A stretch of DNA of 11,039 bases. Source: Campylobacterota bacterium. GTDB lineage: Bacteria > Campylobacterota > Campylobacteria > Campylobacterales > Sulfurovaceae. The stretch covers positions 1 through 11,039 of the forward strand of contig JAHZJZ010000026.1 in NCBI GenBank assembly GCA_022600655.1, in the 5' to 3' direction. Below the pieces are notes generated by a model. The model ran no database searches. It was not told the origin of the DNA and saw nothing but the letters and a program-made list of their open reading frames with translations. A program made the position numbers and the translations under genes. This document shows positions 1-5,899 of the stretch, piece after piece (within the stretch, counting starts at the first letter, position 1; every line of letters begins with the position of its first letter).

Positions 1-67
1 ACATTTTTGGATAATCTGTATCTTCGGTTAACTTATTATCTTTTTGTTGCTCTTCTTCTCCAAACAT
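1..67 (-). CDS. Partial CDS of unknown function, N-terminus only
   Basis: Twenty-two codons are visible before the gene leaves the window, beginning MFGEEEQQKDNKLTEDTDYP; the stretch is acidic and hydrophilic with no signal peptide. I do not recognise the family. The ATG at 67-65 is the first possible start after an in-frame TAA at 76-74, so the start is well constrained if the frame is real. No Shine-Dalgarno sequence precedes it. Instead a TATAAT box ends five bases upstream, which could make the transcript leaderless. The gene lies on the same strand as, and 66 bp downstream of, the CitE-like gene. Confidence is limited because so little coding sequence is present. Confidence 0.4.
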   Translation of the reverse strand, partial: MFGEEEQQKDNKLTEDTDYPKM

Positions 68-72
68 GCGTA

Positions 73-78
73 ATTATA
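73..78 (-). promoter_or_regulatory. Candidate -10 box (TATAAT) for the left-edge gene
   Basis: On the minus strand TATAAT is followed by TACGC and then the ATG at 67-65. A start point about six bases past the box would fall on or next to the A of the ATG. No clear -35 element is visible. In AT-rich DNA a chance match is possible. Confidence 0.35.
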
Positions 79-133
79 GCATAGGAGGAGTTAACTGACT
101 ACCCTGTTATGGGGAAAATTATCTCAATAGAGA

Positions 134-1063
134 TTAGACACTCAAAACCAATAGAGCATCCCTATAAATAGGTTCATCTATAAATCCATACTCCTCATCC
201 ATAAAGCCATTTTCACCCTCTAGTGCAGAAGCTTCAAAAACTTTTTTAATATGCTTAGCACGTATTATCGCTTTATTATCGGGTTTAAATACTTCATTGG
301 CAATTTCAACTTGAAGAGGTCCCATACAAGCTTTGGTGGTAAATCCCATCTTTTTTTCTAATTCACACCATTTTTTAAAACCACTTGTATCATTGTACTC
401 TTGGAACATGAATGAGATTGGATTTACTCCAACTATTTTGGCATCGACTAAAAATTTACTCAGTATATAATGTATGGTTGGGTTGTCATGAACTACCAAA
501 GATTGAGGGAGTCCTAGTGAGGTTAAAAGGTCAAGTATTCCAATATTTGCTGTAGTAAATCTATCGATATCAGAAAAAGTAGCCAAATTATGAAACGCCT
601 CTTTGGTCTCTAGTGAGATATGTATCTCTTTTTCACTGTTAAGTAATCTATCTATCGCAGAAATCTCTCCTCTATTTTTAATTTTAGGTACACGAACAGC
701 ATCGAAAGCAAATTCATTTAAAAACTCTATCTCTTCTCTTCCCCCTTCATCTAAGGGATTGGTACGGACAATAATAAAACTTTTTGACTCTTTTAGGTGT
801 GACAAGAATAGGGCAATATTATAGAGAGCCTCTTTTTTACGAGAAGGGGCAATGGCATCTTCTAAATTTAGGGTAATCATATCAGCCTCTAAGTTATCTA
901 TACGATTTAAATGTTTTAATCTTAGGGGGTTTAACATCATATTGGAGCGATAGAGTTTTTTAAGAGCAGGGGCTTTTCTCTTTTCTCCTAAGTGCTTTAA
1001 TCGCTCTTCAATAGAGAGTTTTTTTATAAAGTCAAGTGAATCAAATATCATTTTTATTCTCAT
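134..1063 (-). CDS. CitE-like / HpcH-HpaI aldolase family lyase
   Basis: A 309-residue protein of the CitE (citrate lyase beta subunit-like) TIM-barrel family. Visible family motifs are LNLEDAIAPSRKKEA at 65-79, the substrate-loop arginine in RTNPLDEGG (R100), VRVPKIKN (123-130), the acid in LETKEA (E152) and the metal-site acid in GILDLLTSLG (D178). The C-terminal GFTTKACMGPLQ (240-251) matches the family's GK..IHP.Q motif, but the usual histidine is glycine. The first 40 residues are an extension beyond the core barrel. Family members cleave or form CoA-thioesters such as malyl-, citramalyl- or citryl-CoA; the substrate here cannot be read from sequence. No citD, citF or citX neighbour is present, so a true citrate lyase subunit is unlikely. 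The start is uncertain: M1 has no clear ribosome site, and M5 (ATG at 1051) is an alternative. Confidence 0.8.
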   Translation of the reverse strand: MRIKMIFDSLDFIKKLSIEERLKHLGEKRKAPALKKLYRSNMMLNPLRLKHLNRIDNLEADMITLNLEDAIAPSRKKEALYNIALFLSHLKESKSFIIVRTNPLDEGGREEIEFLNEFAFDAVRVPKIKNRGEISAIDRLLNSEKEIHISLETKEAFHNLATFSDIDRFTTANIGILDLLTSLGLPQSLVVHDNPTIHYILSKFLVDAKIVGVNPISFMFQEYNDTSGFKKWCELEKKMGFTTKACMGPLQVEIANEVFKPDNKAIIRAKHIKKVFEASALEGENGFMDEEYGFIDEPIYRDALLVLSV

Positions 1064-1079
1064 TTTACTAATTTTTAAC

Positions 1080-1085
1080 TACAAT
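1080..1085 (+). promoter_or_regulatory. Candidate -10 box (TACAAT) for the RNase T2 gene
   Basis: TACAAT lies 23 bases before the ATG at 1109 in the short divergent gap between the CitE-like and RNase genes. A Shine-Dalgarno AAGGAA at 1099-1104 follows, five bases from the ATG. No convincing -35 element is seen, which is normal for this phylum. Confidence 0.45.
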
Positions 1086-1108
1086 GATATCAAAATATAA
1101 GGAATAAA

Positions 1109-2059
1109 ATGAAAAAAATAGTTATTGCATCACTTATCTTAGCCTTGCCATTGGTTGCTATGTCGAAAAAAGTACATTATTATGAAGAGGCGACTCAAGC
1201 TTGTCCAGCGTTTAATAATATGAAACATACTACGAATACCAATGGAGTTAAATTAGAAATAGGTAAAGAGTATAGAGTAGTTGAGCAAAAAAAAGGTCAA
1301 ATATTAACGATTATAGAGGGTGAGAGAGTTGCTCAAAGGTGGGTTGATGAGAGCTGTTTTAAGCCACAAACTCTAGGTAGTCAAATTGTGAATGGTCTCA
1401 ATAAAAAGAGTAGTACCACAAAAGTAACCAGCAAACAAAATCTCTTAGCTATCTCTTGGCAAAATGCCTTTTGTCAAACCCATCAGTATAAAAAAGAGTG
1501 TAAAAATATGAGTCGTAAAGATTTTGGGGCTTCAAACTTTGTACTGCATGGACTCTGGCCACAACCTAGAAATAATCAGTACTGTAAAGTGGGTAAAAAA
1601 GAGATAGGTATGGATAAAAACAAGCAGTGGCACAGACTTAGTAGACTTGACTTGGATTCAGATACCAGAACAAAACTCTCTAAACTTATGCCAGGATATC
1701 ACTCTAACCTTCACCGTCATGAGTGGATAAAACATGGAACCTGTTATGGAACCAATGCAGATGTATATTATGATGATTCGATGAGTCTGTTAACACAGGT
1801 TAATGAATCTAAAGTACAGGAGTTTTTTGCAAAAAACATAGGTCAAAAAATCTCACTGAAAGAGCTACGTAAAGTTTTTGATAAAGAGTTTGGTAAGGGA
1901 GCAGGAGAGCATGTTACCATGAACTGTAAAAGTGGTCTGATTACTGAACTTTGGCTTCATATAGGTAGTGGAAGTGATAGGTTAGAAAAACTATTACAAG
2001 AAGGAGAAACACCTAAAAGTAGATGTTTTAAAGGAAAGGTAGATGCAGTTGGATATTAA
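1109..2059 (+). CDS. Secreted ribonuclease T2 family protein
   Basis: A 316-residue protein with a typical Sec signal peptide: MKK, then a hydrophobic core to about residue 18 and probable cleavage near AMS. The T2 catalytic signatures are intact: CAS-I is HGLWP at 147-151 (catalytic H147) and CAS-II is HEWIKHGTC at 204-212 (H204, E205, K208, H209). Cysteines at 122, 131, 159, 212, 273 and 306 suit an oxidised, disulfide-bonded exported enzyme. Residues 20-90 form an extra N-terminal region before the catalytic domain that resembles a small SH3-like beta module with two cysteines (C32, C83); that assignment is tentative. T2 enzymes cleave single-stranded RNA with little base specificity through a 2',3'-cyclic intermediate. 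In the periplasm or outside the cell this would fit scavenging of phosphate or nucleotides. AAGGAA five bases before the ATG supports the start. The stop overlaps the convergent neighbour's stop. Confidence 0.93.
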   Translation: MKKIVIASLILALPLVAMSKKVHYYEEATQACPAFNNMKHTTNTNGVKLEIGKEYRVVEQKKGQILTIIEGERVAQRWVDESCFKPQTLGSQIVNGLNKKSSTTKVTSKQNLLAISWQNAFCQTHQYKKECKNMSRKDFGASNFVLHGLWPQPRNNQYCKVGKKEIGMDKNKQWHRLSRLDLDSDTRTKLSKLMPGYHSNLHRHEWIKHGTCYGTNADVYYDDSMSLLTQVNESKVQEFFAKNIGQKISLKELRKVFDKEFGKGAGEHVTMNCKSGLITELWLHIGSGSDRLEKLLQEGETPKSRCFKGKVDAVGY

Positions 2060-2880
2060 TCGCAACTATATCTAAAACTATCATCAAGGTCTAAAGGCAA
2101 CACTAAAGTTTGTATTTTTAGCTCTTGTGACTTTTGACACATTTCATCTCTTGCACCATTTTTATTATTGACATATCGCTCAGCATATTCGGTGTTAAAT
2201 ACAGGTTTATCAGCATCTATAAAAGGTTGCATAAGCTCACACTCATTATAGAAGTGACACTGCTCATTAACAGCAAAATCAAAATAGGGTTCTAAGGCTT
2301 CAATCTGATTTAAATCATTTTTAAGACCAATGCTTAAATTTCTATCATGAGCCTCTTGAGCAATAAATTTGTTATAGGTCAATTGGTCATTTGAACTAAG
2401 CGAAAAGCCACTACTATTGGTGTAGCCATCCATATTATCAGGCTCTACACCATCACACCCTTTCTCTTTGGCTAAGTCAAGACGTGTTGTCATGATACTT
2501 TGTAGTTTTTCACTACGTATATCTAACCACTGCTCATCTTCCCATCCATCTAGTGTATCTCCTAGAACCTCAGTTGGAAAAGTGTTAGCATCTTCTCTCC
2601 AATTTTCATAACTACCAGCTGAAAAGTAGCAGATGACTTTTTTCCCATCATTTTGCAAAGAGGCTATAAGCTCTTTTGATGAATCAAAAAGGTCAATATC
2701 ATAAAGTTGAACGTCGTAAGAGGTGTTAAGTGTATCTTTTAACTGCCACTGCCAACTGGTATCTATAGTAGGAAGATACCATGTTTTTGGCTCCTCTACG
2801 TCTGAGTTTGTAGAGCCACAACCCAGTAGTAGAAGAGAGATGCTTAGGGTAATCTTTTGAAGAAGATTACGCCTCCACAC
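2056..2880 (-). CDS. GH114-like (endo-alpha-1,4-polygalactosaminidase / TM1410-like) lipoprotein
   Basis: A 274-residue predicted lipoprotein: basic start, hydrophobic stretch 10-19, lipobox LLGC with acylated C21, then a polar linker. The mature part matches the GH114 / TM1410-like TIM barrel: WYLPTIDTSWQWQL at 34-47, YDVQLYDIDLFD (55-66), KKVICYFSAGSYENWR (80-95), WLDIRS (118-123) and KGCDGVEPDNMDGY (140-153), with acidic residues D144, E146 and D148 where the family has its active site. Characterised GH114 enzymes cut alpha-1,4-linked galactosamine polymers such as Pel; the substrate here is inferred from family alone. The start is GTG, inside the last codons of the upstream gene (14-bp overlap), with a weak GAG five bases upstream, so translational coupling is likely. 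The stop TAA (2058-2056) overlaps that of the convergent RNase gene. Confidence 0.85.
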   Translation of the reverse strand: MWRRNLLQKITLSISLLLLGCGSTNSDVEEPKTWYLPTIDTSWQWQLKDTLNTSYDVQLYDIDLFDSSKELIASLQNDGKKVICYFSAGSYENWREDANTFPTEVLGDTLDGWEDEQWLDIRSEKLQSIMTTRLDLAKEKGCDGVEPDNMDGYTNSSGFSLSSNDQLTYNKFIAQEAHDRNLSIGLKNDLNQIEALEPYFDFAVNEQCHFYNECELMQPFIDADKPVFNTEYAERYVNNKNGARDEMCQKSQELKIQTLVLPLDLDDSFRYSCD

Positions 2881-3937
2881 TACTGCTCATTTCATTAAAT
2901 TTTGAGAGTGTTATAAAGGCAAGTTCTATCTCTCTTCCTACGGCACTCTCGACTTCTGCAACAATCTCTCCAAAGAAAGAACAATCTTCATCGTTAGTAA
3001 AGATTAAAACTTCTGCTCCAGCATCAAGTGCTTCAAGTAACACTGTTCCTGCTTTTTGTTGAGCTAATTCATGGTTACTTGTAACTAAACTTTGACCTGC
3101 ACGTTTACATGACATGCTAAATGTAATTAAGTTACCTATATTTTCAATAGCCTTGTTAGTCTCTTTAACTAACTCATCAGAGTTTTTATCTCCTACATAA
3201 AGAGCAATATTTTTACCTTCTAAAGAGTCAACAGTAACTTCTTTACGTACTTTGTTTAGACAGGCTGCACCAATCTTTTCCATCAATGATTTACTTGATG
3301 TTAATTTAATCTCATTTTTTAGTGCATTAATAGTCTCACTATAATCTTCACCTTCAAAAACATTGTTTTCATATTCACAGCAGTTAATACCATTAAACTC
3401 ATCGTTAATTGCAGCTAATATCTCATCTTTATTGTCAGGGTTTCTTTCAATCATCTTTGCAGCTGTAAGAAGAATAGCATCACCAATGTACTCACGGTTA
3501 TAGTTAAATGTTTCAGAAGCATAATGTAGAGGATAGAGAGATATGTAATACTCTAAATCCTCTTTCTCTGCATAGTGACGTGCAAATACAGTTCTATATT
3601 GGTGCATAAAGTCACTGTTGTCTATAATCAGTCCATTGTTTGAACGGAATTTTAATGCAGGTTCAATTGTTAGCTCTGTTCCTAGTTTTTTAACTACAGC
3701 AGAGAGTTGCTCCTCGCCTGTTACTACAAGGTCATTTACTCTAAATATTAAATCCTCTTCAGGGTAAAAAAACATAGGGTTTTGCTCTTTAATCATTGGA
3801 AGAAGTTGTTTTAGTTTGGTCTCTTTATCTGTTTTATTAACGGTAAAAGAGAAATTTTTATAGTAAGGAAGATAGTCAGTCTCTGCGTTAAAGAAAAAAG
3901 CTTTTACCTCTAACTCGATATTATTTAAAAACTCCAT
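2867..3937 (-). CDS. Degenerate SdhB-SdhE-like fusion protein lacking Fe-S ligands
   Basis: A 356-residue protein that aligns along most of its length with two proteins of the nearby sdh operon. Residues 8-33 match the SdhB ferredoxin domain, with FNAETDYLPY (16-25) identical in both, and ELTIEP plus LIIDNSDF (88-110) match SdhB DITLEP plus MIIDKGDF. Residues 130-162 align without gaps to the first SdhB cluster motif, but its cysteines are replaced by Y131, L134, L137 and S141. No [2Fe-2S] cysteines and no third-cluster motif are present. Residues 296-346 align without gaps to the second CCG domain of SdhE (VGREIEL against VGRDVEI), with N315 and D318 where SdhE has C236 and C239. It is probably a redox-dead paralogue, perhaps a structural or regulatory partner of the dehydrogenase; that role is inference. 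It may belong to a DUF family of Campylobacterota (I recall DUF5644, unverified). AGAAGGAACC before the ATG supports the start. Confidence 0.78.
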   Translation of the reverse strand: MEFLNNIELEVKAFFFNAETDYLPYYKNFSFTVNKTDKETKLKQLLPMIKEQNPMFFYPEEDLIFRVNDLVVTGEEQLSAVVKKLGTELTIEPALKFRSNNGLIIDNSDFMHQYRTVFARHYAEKEDLEYYISLYPLHYASETFNYNREYIGDAILLTAAKMIERNPDNKDEILAAINDEFNGINCCEYENNVFEGEDYSETINALKNEIKLTSSKSLMEKIGAACLNKVRKEVTVDSLEGKNIALYVGDKNSDELVKETNKAIENIGNLITFSMSCKRAGQSLVTSNHELAQQKAGTVLLEALDAGAEVLIFTNDEDCSFFGEIVAEVESAVGREIELAFITLSKFNEMSSSVEA

Positions 3938-3968
3938 GTAGGTTCCTTCTGTTTTAGTATTATGGCTG

Positions 3969-3974
3969 AGTATA
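3969..3974 (-). promoter_or_regulatory. Candidate -10 box (TATACT) for the SdhB-SdhE-like / GH114 unit
   Basis: TATACT on the minus strand sits 31 bases before the ATG at 3937, leaving a leader of about 25 nt with a good ribosome site (AGAAGGAACC). No clear -35 is present. CATAAT at 3964-3959 is a weaker alternative. Confidence 0.35.
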
Positions 3975-4138
3975 ACTAATTGTTGGAGTTTTTACACTGT
4001 TTTTGTAATGATTTTTTTAATTATTATTTAGCTGTGTGGAGATTTTTAACAGAGTAGATATTTATGGAATAATTTCTATTTAAAATTTAGGTATGCTTTG
4101 GGGTTGACATATCAGTTGGATTTTATAGAAACCCATCA

Positions 4139-4167
4139 TTGACAAAAAAATCACAAACTACTATAAT
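4139..4167 (+). promoter_or_regulatory. Consensus sigma70 promoter of the toxin-antitoxin operon
   Basis: TTGACA at 4139-4144 is followed by exactly 17 bases and then TATAAT at 4162-4167, a full match to the sigma70 consensus in both hexamers and spacing. The predicted start point is near 4174, giving a leader of about 30 nt that carries AAGGAT (4195-4200) five bases before the antitoxin ATG. Other promoters in this window have only a -10, so this one stands out. Confidence 0.8.
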
Positions 4168-4170
4168 AGT
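4160..4170. promoter_or_regulatory. Palindrome over the -10 box, possible autoregulatory operator
   Basis: ACTATAATAGT is a perfect inverted repeat (ACTAT/ATAGT) around one central base and contains the -10 hexamer. A wider inverted repeat, TTGAC at 4139-4143 and GTCAA at 4169-4173, brackets the whole promoter. Type II antitoxins commonly repress their own promoter by binding such repeats; binding here is inferred from position only. Confidence 0.4.
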
Positions 4171-4205
4171 CAATATAAAACTAAAAATGACAATAAGGAT
4201 AAAAT

Positions 4206-4496
4206 ATGACAATTCAACAAATCTCATTCCGTGATTTTATTCGTGGGTATATTCCTGCTGATGTTTTGATGCTTCTTGACAAAAAAACAAAAGTTAAAAA
4301 AGGGCTTTTTGTAAAACAAGAGTATGCTGATATTGTATTGGAATTTCTAAAACAAAAAGAGCAAGAGAAGATAGAAAAAAAGAGAAAAGCTATGTTTGAC
4401 TTTGTGGGTGAGTTTGGTGATGGTGCTGATATGGCTAATAAATCTCATCAAGCCATAAAATCAGAAAAATATGAAAAAGCAGAAAAATATGAGTAA
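4206..4496 (+). CDS. Putative antitoxin of a PIN-domain toxin-antitoxin module
   Basis: A 96-residue protein immediately upstream of, and overlapping, a PIN-domain toxin gene, which is the usual antitoxin-first order of vapBC loci. I do not recognise the family by sequence, so the call rests on size, order, overlap and shared promoter. The N-terminal half (ISFRDFIRGYIPADVLMLLD, then residues up to about 60) could hold the DNA-binding or dimerisation region. The middle (about 41-63) is a highly charged lysine/glutamate helix, and the C-terminal tail is charged and repetitive, with EKYEKA followed by EKYE, consistent with a flexible toxin-binding tail. AAGGAT lies five bases before the ATG. Expected role: neutralise the toxin and repress the operon. 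Confidence 0.65.
   Translation: MTIQQISFRDFIRGYIPADVLMLLDKKTKVKKGLFVKQEYADIVLEFLKQKEQEKIEKKRKAMFDFVGEFGDGADMANKSHQAIKSEKYEKAEKYE
4462..4492 (+). repeat. 13-bp direct repeat, period 18, duplicating the toxin start region
   Basis: CAGAAAAATATGA occurs at 4462-4474 and again at 4480-4492. The 18-bp period is six codons, so it duplicates the antitoxin's EKYE tail in one frame and provides two ATGs (4471 and 4489), both in the toxin frame and each preceded by CAGAAAAAT. Confidence 0.85.
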
Positions 4497-4920
4497 GATA
4501 TTTTTTGATGCTAACATTTTACTAGATATTTTATTACCAAGCAGACCCAATCATAAAAAAGCTATGTCAGCTTATGGAGTCATCTGTCAACAATACAAGA
4601 GTTTATCAACGAGTGAAAATATTTTGACTACCATTGAGTATATTGCTTCTAAAAACGGAACAAGCTGTGAGACGCTTTCGAGGTTTTTTGATGGTCTAAA
4701 AGAGAACTTTGAACTTTATGGTTTTACTGATATTTTGGAGAGTAGTTTGATTATCTATAAAAAGGCTTGTTCTAATAATGAAAAGATAGATTTTGAGGAT
4801 TTGTTGCAGGTTCAGTGTGCTATCAAAAATGGATGTAATGTGTTTATTACAGAAGATAAGGGAATTCATAAGAGTGGTTATGAGATTGAGGTTATTGGTT
4901 TGGATGATGTATTGAACTAG
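4489..4920 (+). CDS. PIN-domain toxin, VapC-like ribonuclease
   Basis: A 143-residue PIN-domain protein. The conserved acids are visible: D7 in FFDANILLD at the N-terminus, E43 or E50 in the helix after the first core strand, the D101/E103/D104 cluster in DFEDLLQVQCAIKNG, and D123 in FITEDKGI, which together bind the catalytic metal ions. Length and order fit VapC toxins, which cleave RNA, commonly tRNA or rRNA at specific sites; the target cannot be predicted. I chose the ATG at 4489 because MSKIFFDANILLD is the usual PIN start and it overlaps the antitoxin stop by 8 bp, a coupling arrangement. An in-frame ATG at 4471 would add six residues (MKKQKN). No strong ribosome site precedes either start. 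No other mobile element is visible beside the module. Confidence 0.85.
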   Translation: MSKIFFDANILLDILLPSRPNHKKAMSAYGVICQQYKSLSTSENILTTIEYIASKNGTSCETLSRFFDGLKENFELYGFTDILESSLIIYKKACSNNEKIDFEDLLQVQCAIKNGCNVFITEDKGIHKSGYEIEVIGLDDVLN

Positions 4921-4957
4921 GGGAAAAAATTGAAAAGTGATTACTATAAAAGCATTC

Positions 4958-4977
4958 CGTGAAAAAAAATTTCCACG
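4958..4977. terminator. Weak hairpin between the toxin gene and sdhE, possible bidirectional terminator
   Basis: CGTG at 4958-4961 pairs with CACG at 4974-4977. The stem can extend with AAA/TTT across a single bulged C, and an A-rich loop lies between. It sits in the 73-bp gap between two convergent stops. The stem is short and no clean T-run follows on either strand, so this is tentative. Confidence 0.25.
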
Positions 4978-4993
4978 AAATAGCCTTTAACTT

Positions 4994-5890
4994 TTACACC
5001 GTAGCCTCAGAAAAAACCTGAGTAGCCTTTTGAACATGGTAGTTCAATCCAATCTCTTTTTCAGTAGCTCCAAGAGCTAGTGCAACCATCTGTGGCATGT
5101 GTAGAACTGGTATCTCTACATCACGACCTACTACTTTACCTAGATCATCTTGATAGGTATCCATTTTTAAGTGACATAGTGGACATGGAGTTACGACCAT
5201 GTCGGCATTGTTATCTATGGCATCTACAAGTGCATTACCTGCTAGTACTTCAGAGGTGTGTGTTGCTTGAAGTTCCACATGGAAACCACAACATTTGTTT
5301 TTGCTATCGTAGTCTACAGGGTGACCCTCAAGAGCATCAATTAAGTTGTCAAGTGACTTTGGAACATACGAGTTCTCGTTACCATTACTGCTGTGGTGCA
5401 GTTCACCTGGTCTGATGTTGTGACATCCGTAGAATGGAGCGATGTTAAAGTTACTTAGTGGAGTAACCACTTTGTCTTTAATCGCAGCTAGTCCATAATC
5501 TTCGGTTAAAGCATAAAGGAAGTGTTTAATCTCAGATGTACCTTTATACTCTAGTCCAACTTCTGCTAGTTTTTCATTGACTCTTGCTTTTAAATCGGCA
5601 TCGGTATCTAGTGCGTGTTTGGTCATGGCAGAGTTAAGTTGGCAAGTATTACAGATGGTAATCATGGTCAAACCTAACTTCTCTGCGTAACAGATATTTC
5701 TAGCGTTAAGTACATGAGCTAGAAATTCATCGAAGTCTTGTAGGTGACTTGCCCCACAACAACTTGCCTCTTCTAGAATCGTAATCTCAATTCCTAATTT
5801 TTCAGCTACTGCAAGAGTAGATGACAGTAGTTCAGGTGTCGACTGTTTAGCTGTACATCCTGTAAATAGTGCATAGTGTAAATTGCTCAT
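4994..5890 (-). CDS. sdhE: Succinate dehydrogenase/fumarate reductase subunit E, CCG-domain protein
   Basis: A 298-residue protein with two complete CCG domains, the cysteine-rich module shared with HdrB. Domain 1 has C12, CCG at 44-46 and CNTC at 80-83; domain 2 has C156, CCG at 200-202 and CPLC at 236-239. In HdrB such motifs hold non-cubane [4Fe-4S] clusters, and in SdhE-type enzymes this subunit replaces the haem-b membrane anchors. No transmembrane segment is visible, so it probably attaches peripherally to the membrane and passes electrons to or from menaquinone. It is the third gene of sdhABE, starting 9 bp after sdhB; AAGGAG, partly inside the sdhB stop, lies five bases before the ATG. 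It is unrelated to the FAD-assembly factor also named SdhE. The name mfrE is used when the complex is a methylmenaquinol:fumarate reductase. Confidence 0.9.
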   Translation of the reverse strand: MSNLHYALFTGCTAKQSTPELLSSTLAVAEKLGIEITILEEASCCGASHLQDFDEFLAHVLNARNICYAEKLGLTMITICNTCQLNSAMTKHALDTDADLKARVNEKLAEVGLEYKGTSEIKHFLYALTEDYGLAAIKDKVVTPLSNFNIAPFYGCHNIRPGELHHSSNGNENSYVPKSLDNLIDALEGHPVDYDSKNKCCGFHVELQATHTSEVLAGNALVDAIDNNADMVVTPCPLCHLKMDTYQDDLGKVVGRDVEIPVLHMPQMVALALGATEKEIGLNYHVQKATQVFSEATV

Positions 5891-5899
5891 CTTTTCTCC

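Noticed and set aside
83..171. Shine-Dalgarno AGGAGG (83-88) on the plus strand with a 20-codon frame from ATG 109 to TAG 169-171
   Set aside because: Spacing to the ATG is about 20 bases, too long, and the frame runs into the 3' end of the CitE-like gene with no recognisable product.
2867..3937. A functional second SdhB iron-sulfur subunit
   Set aside because: None of the twelve cluster cysteines of SdhB is retained, so it cannot carry the same electron-transfer chain.
4104..4109. A second TTGACA hexamer upstream of the toxin-antitoxin operon
   Set aside because: No TATAAT-like hexamer lies 16-18 bases downstream; the TTGACA at 4139 has a perfect partner.
5080..5415. Open frame of 111 codons on the plus strand opposite sdhE
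   Set aside because: It mirrors a strongly conserved gene, is rich in Cys/His/Leu as antisense frames often are, and has no ribosome site or recognisable domain.
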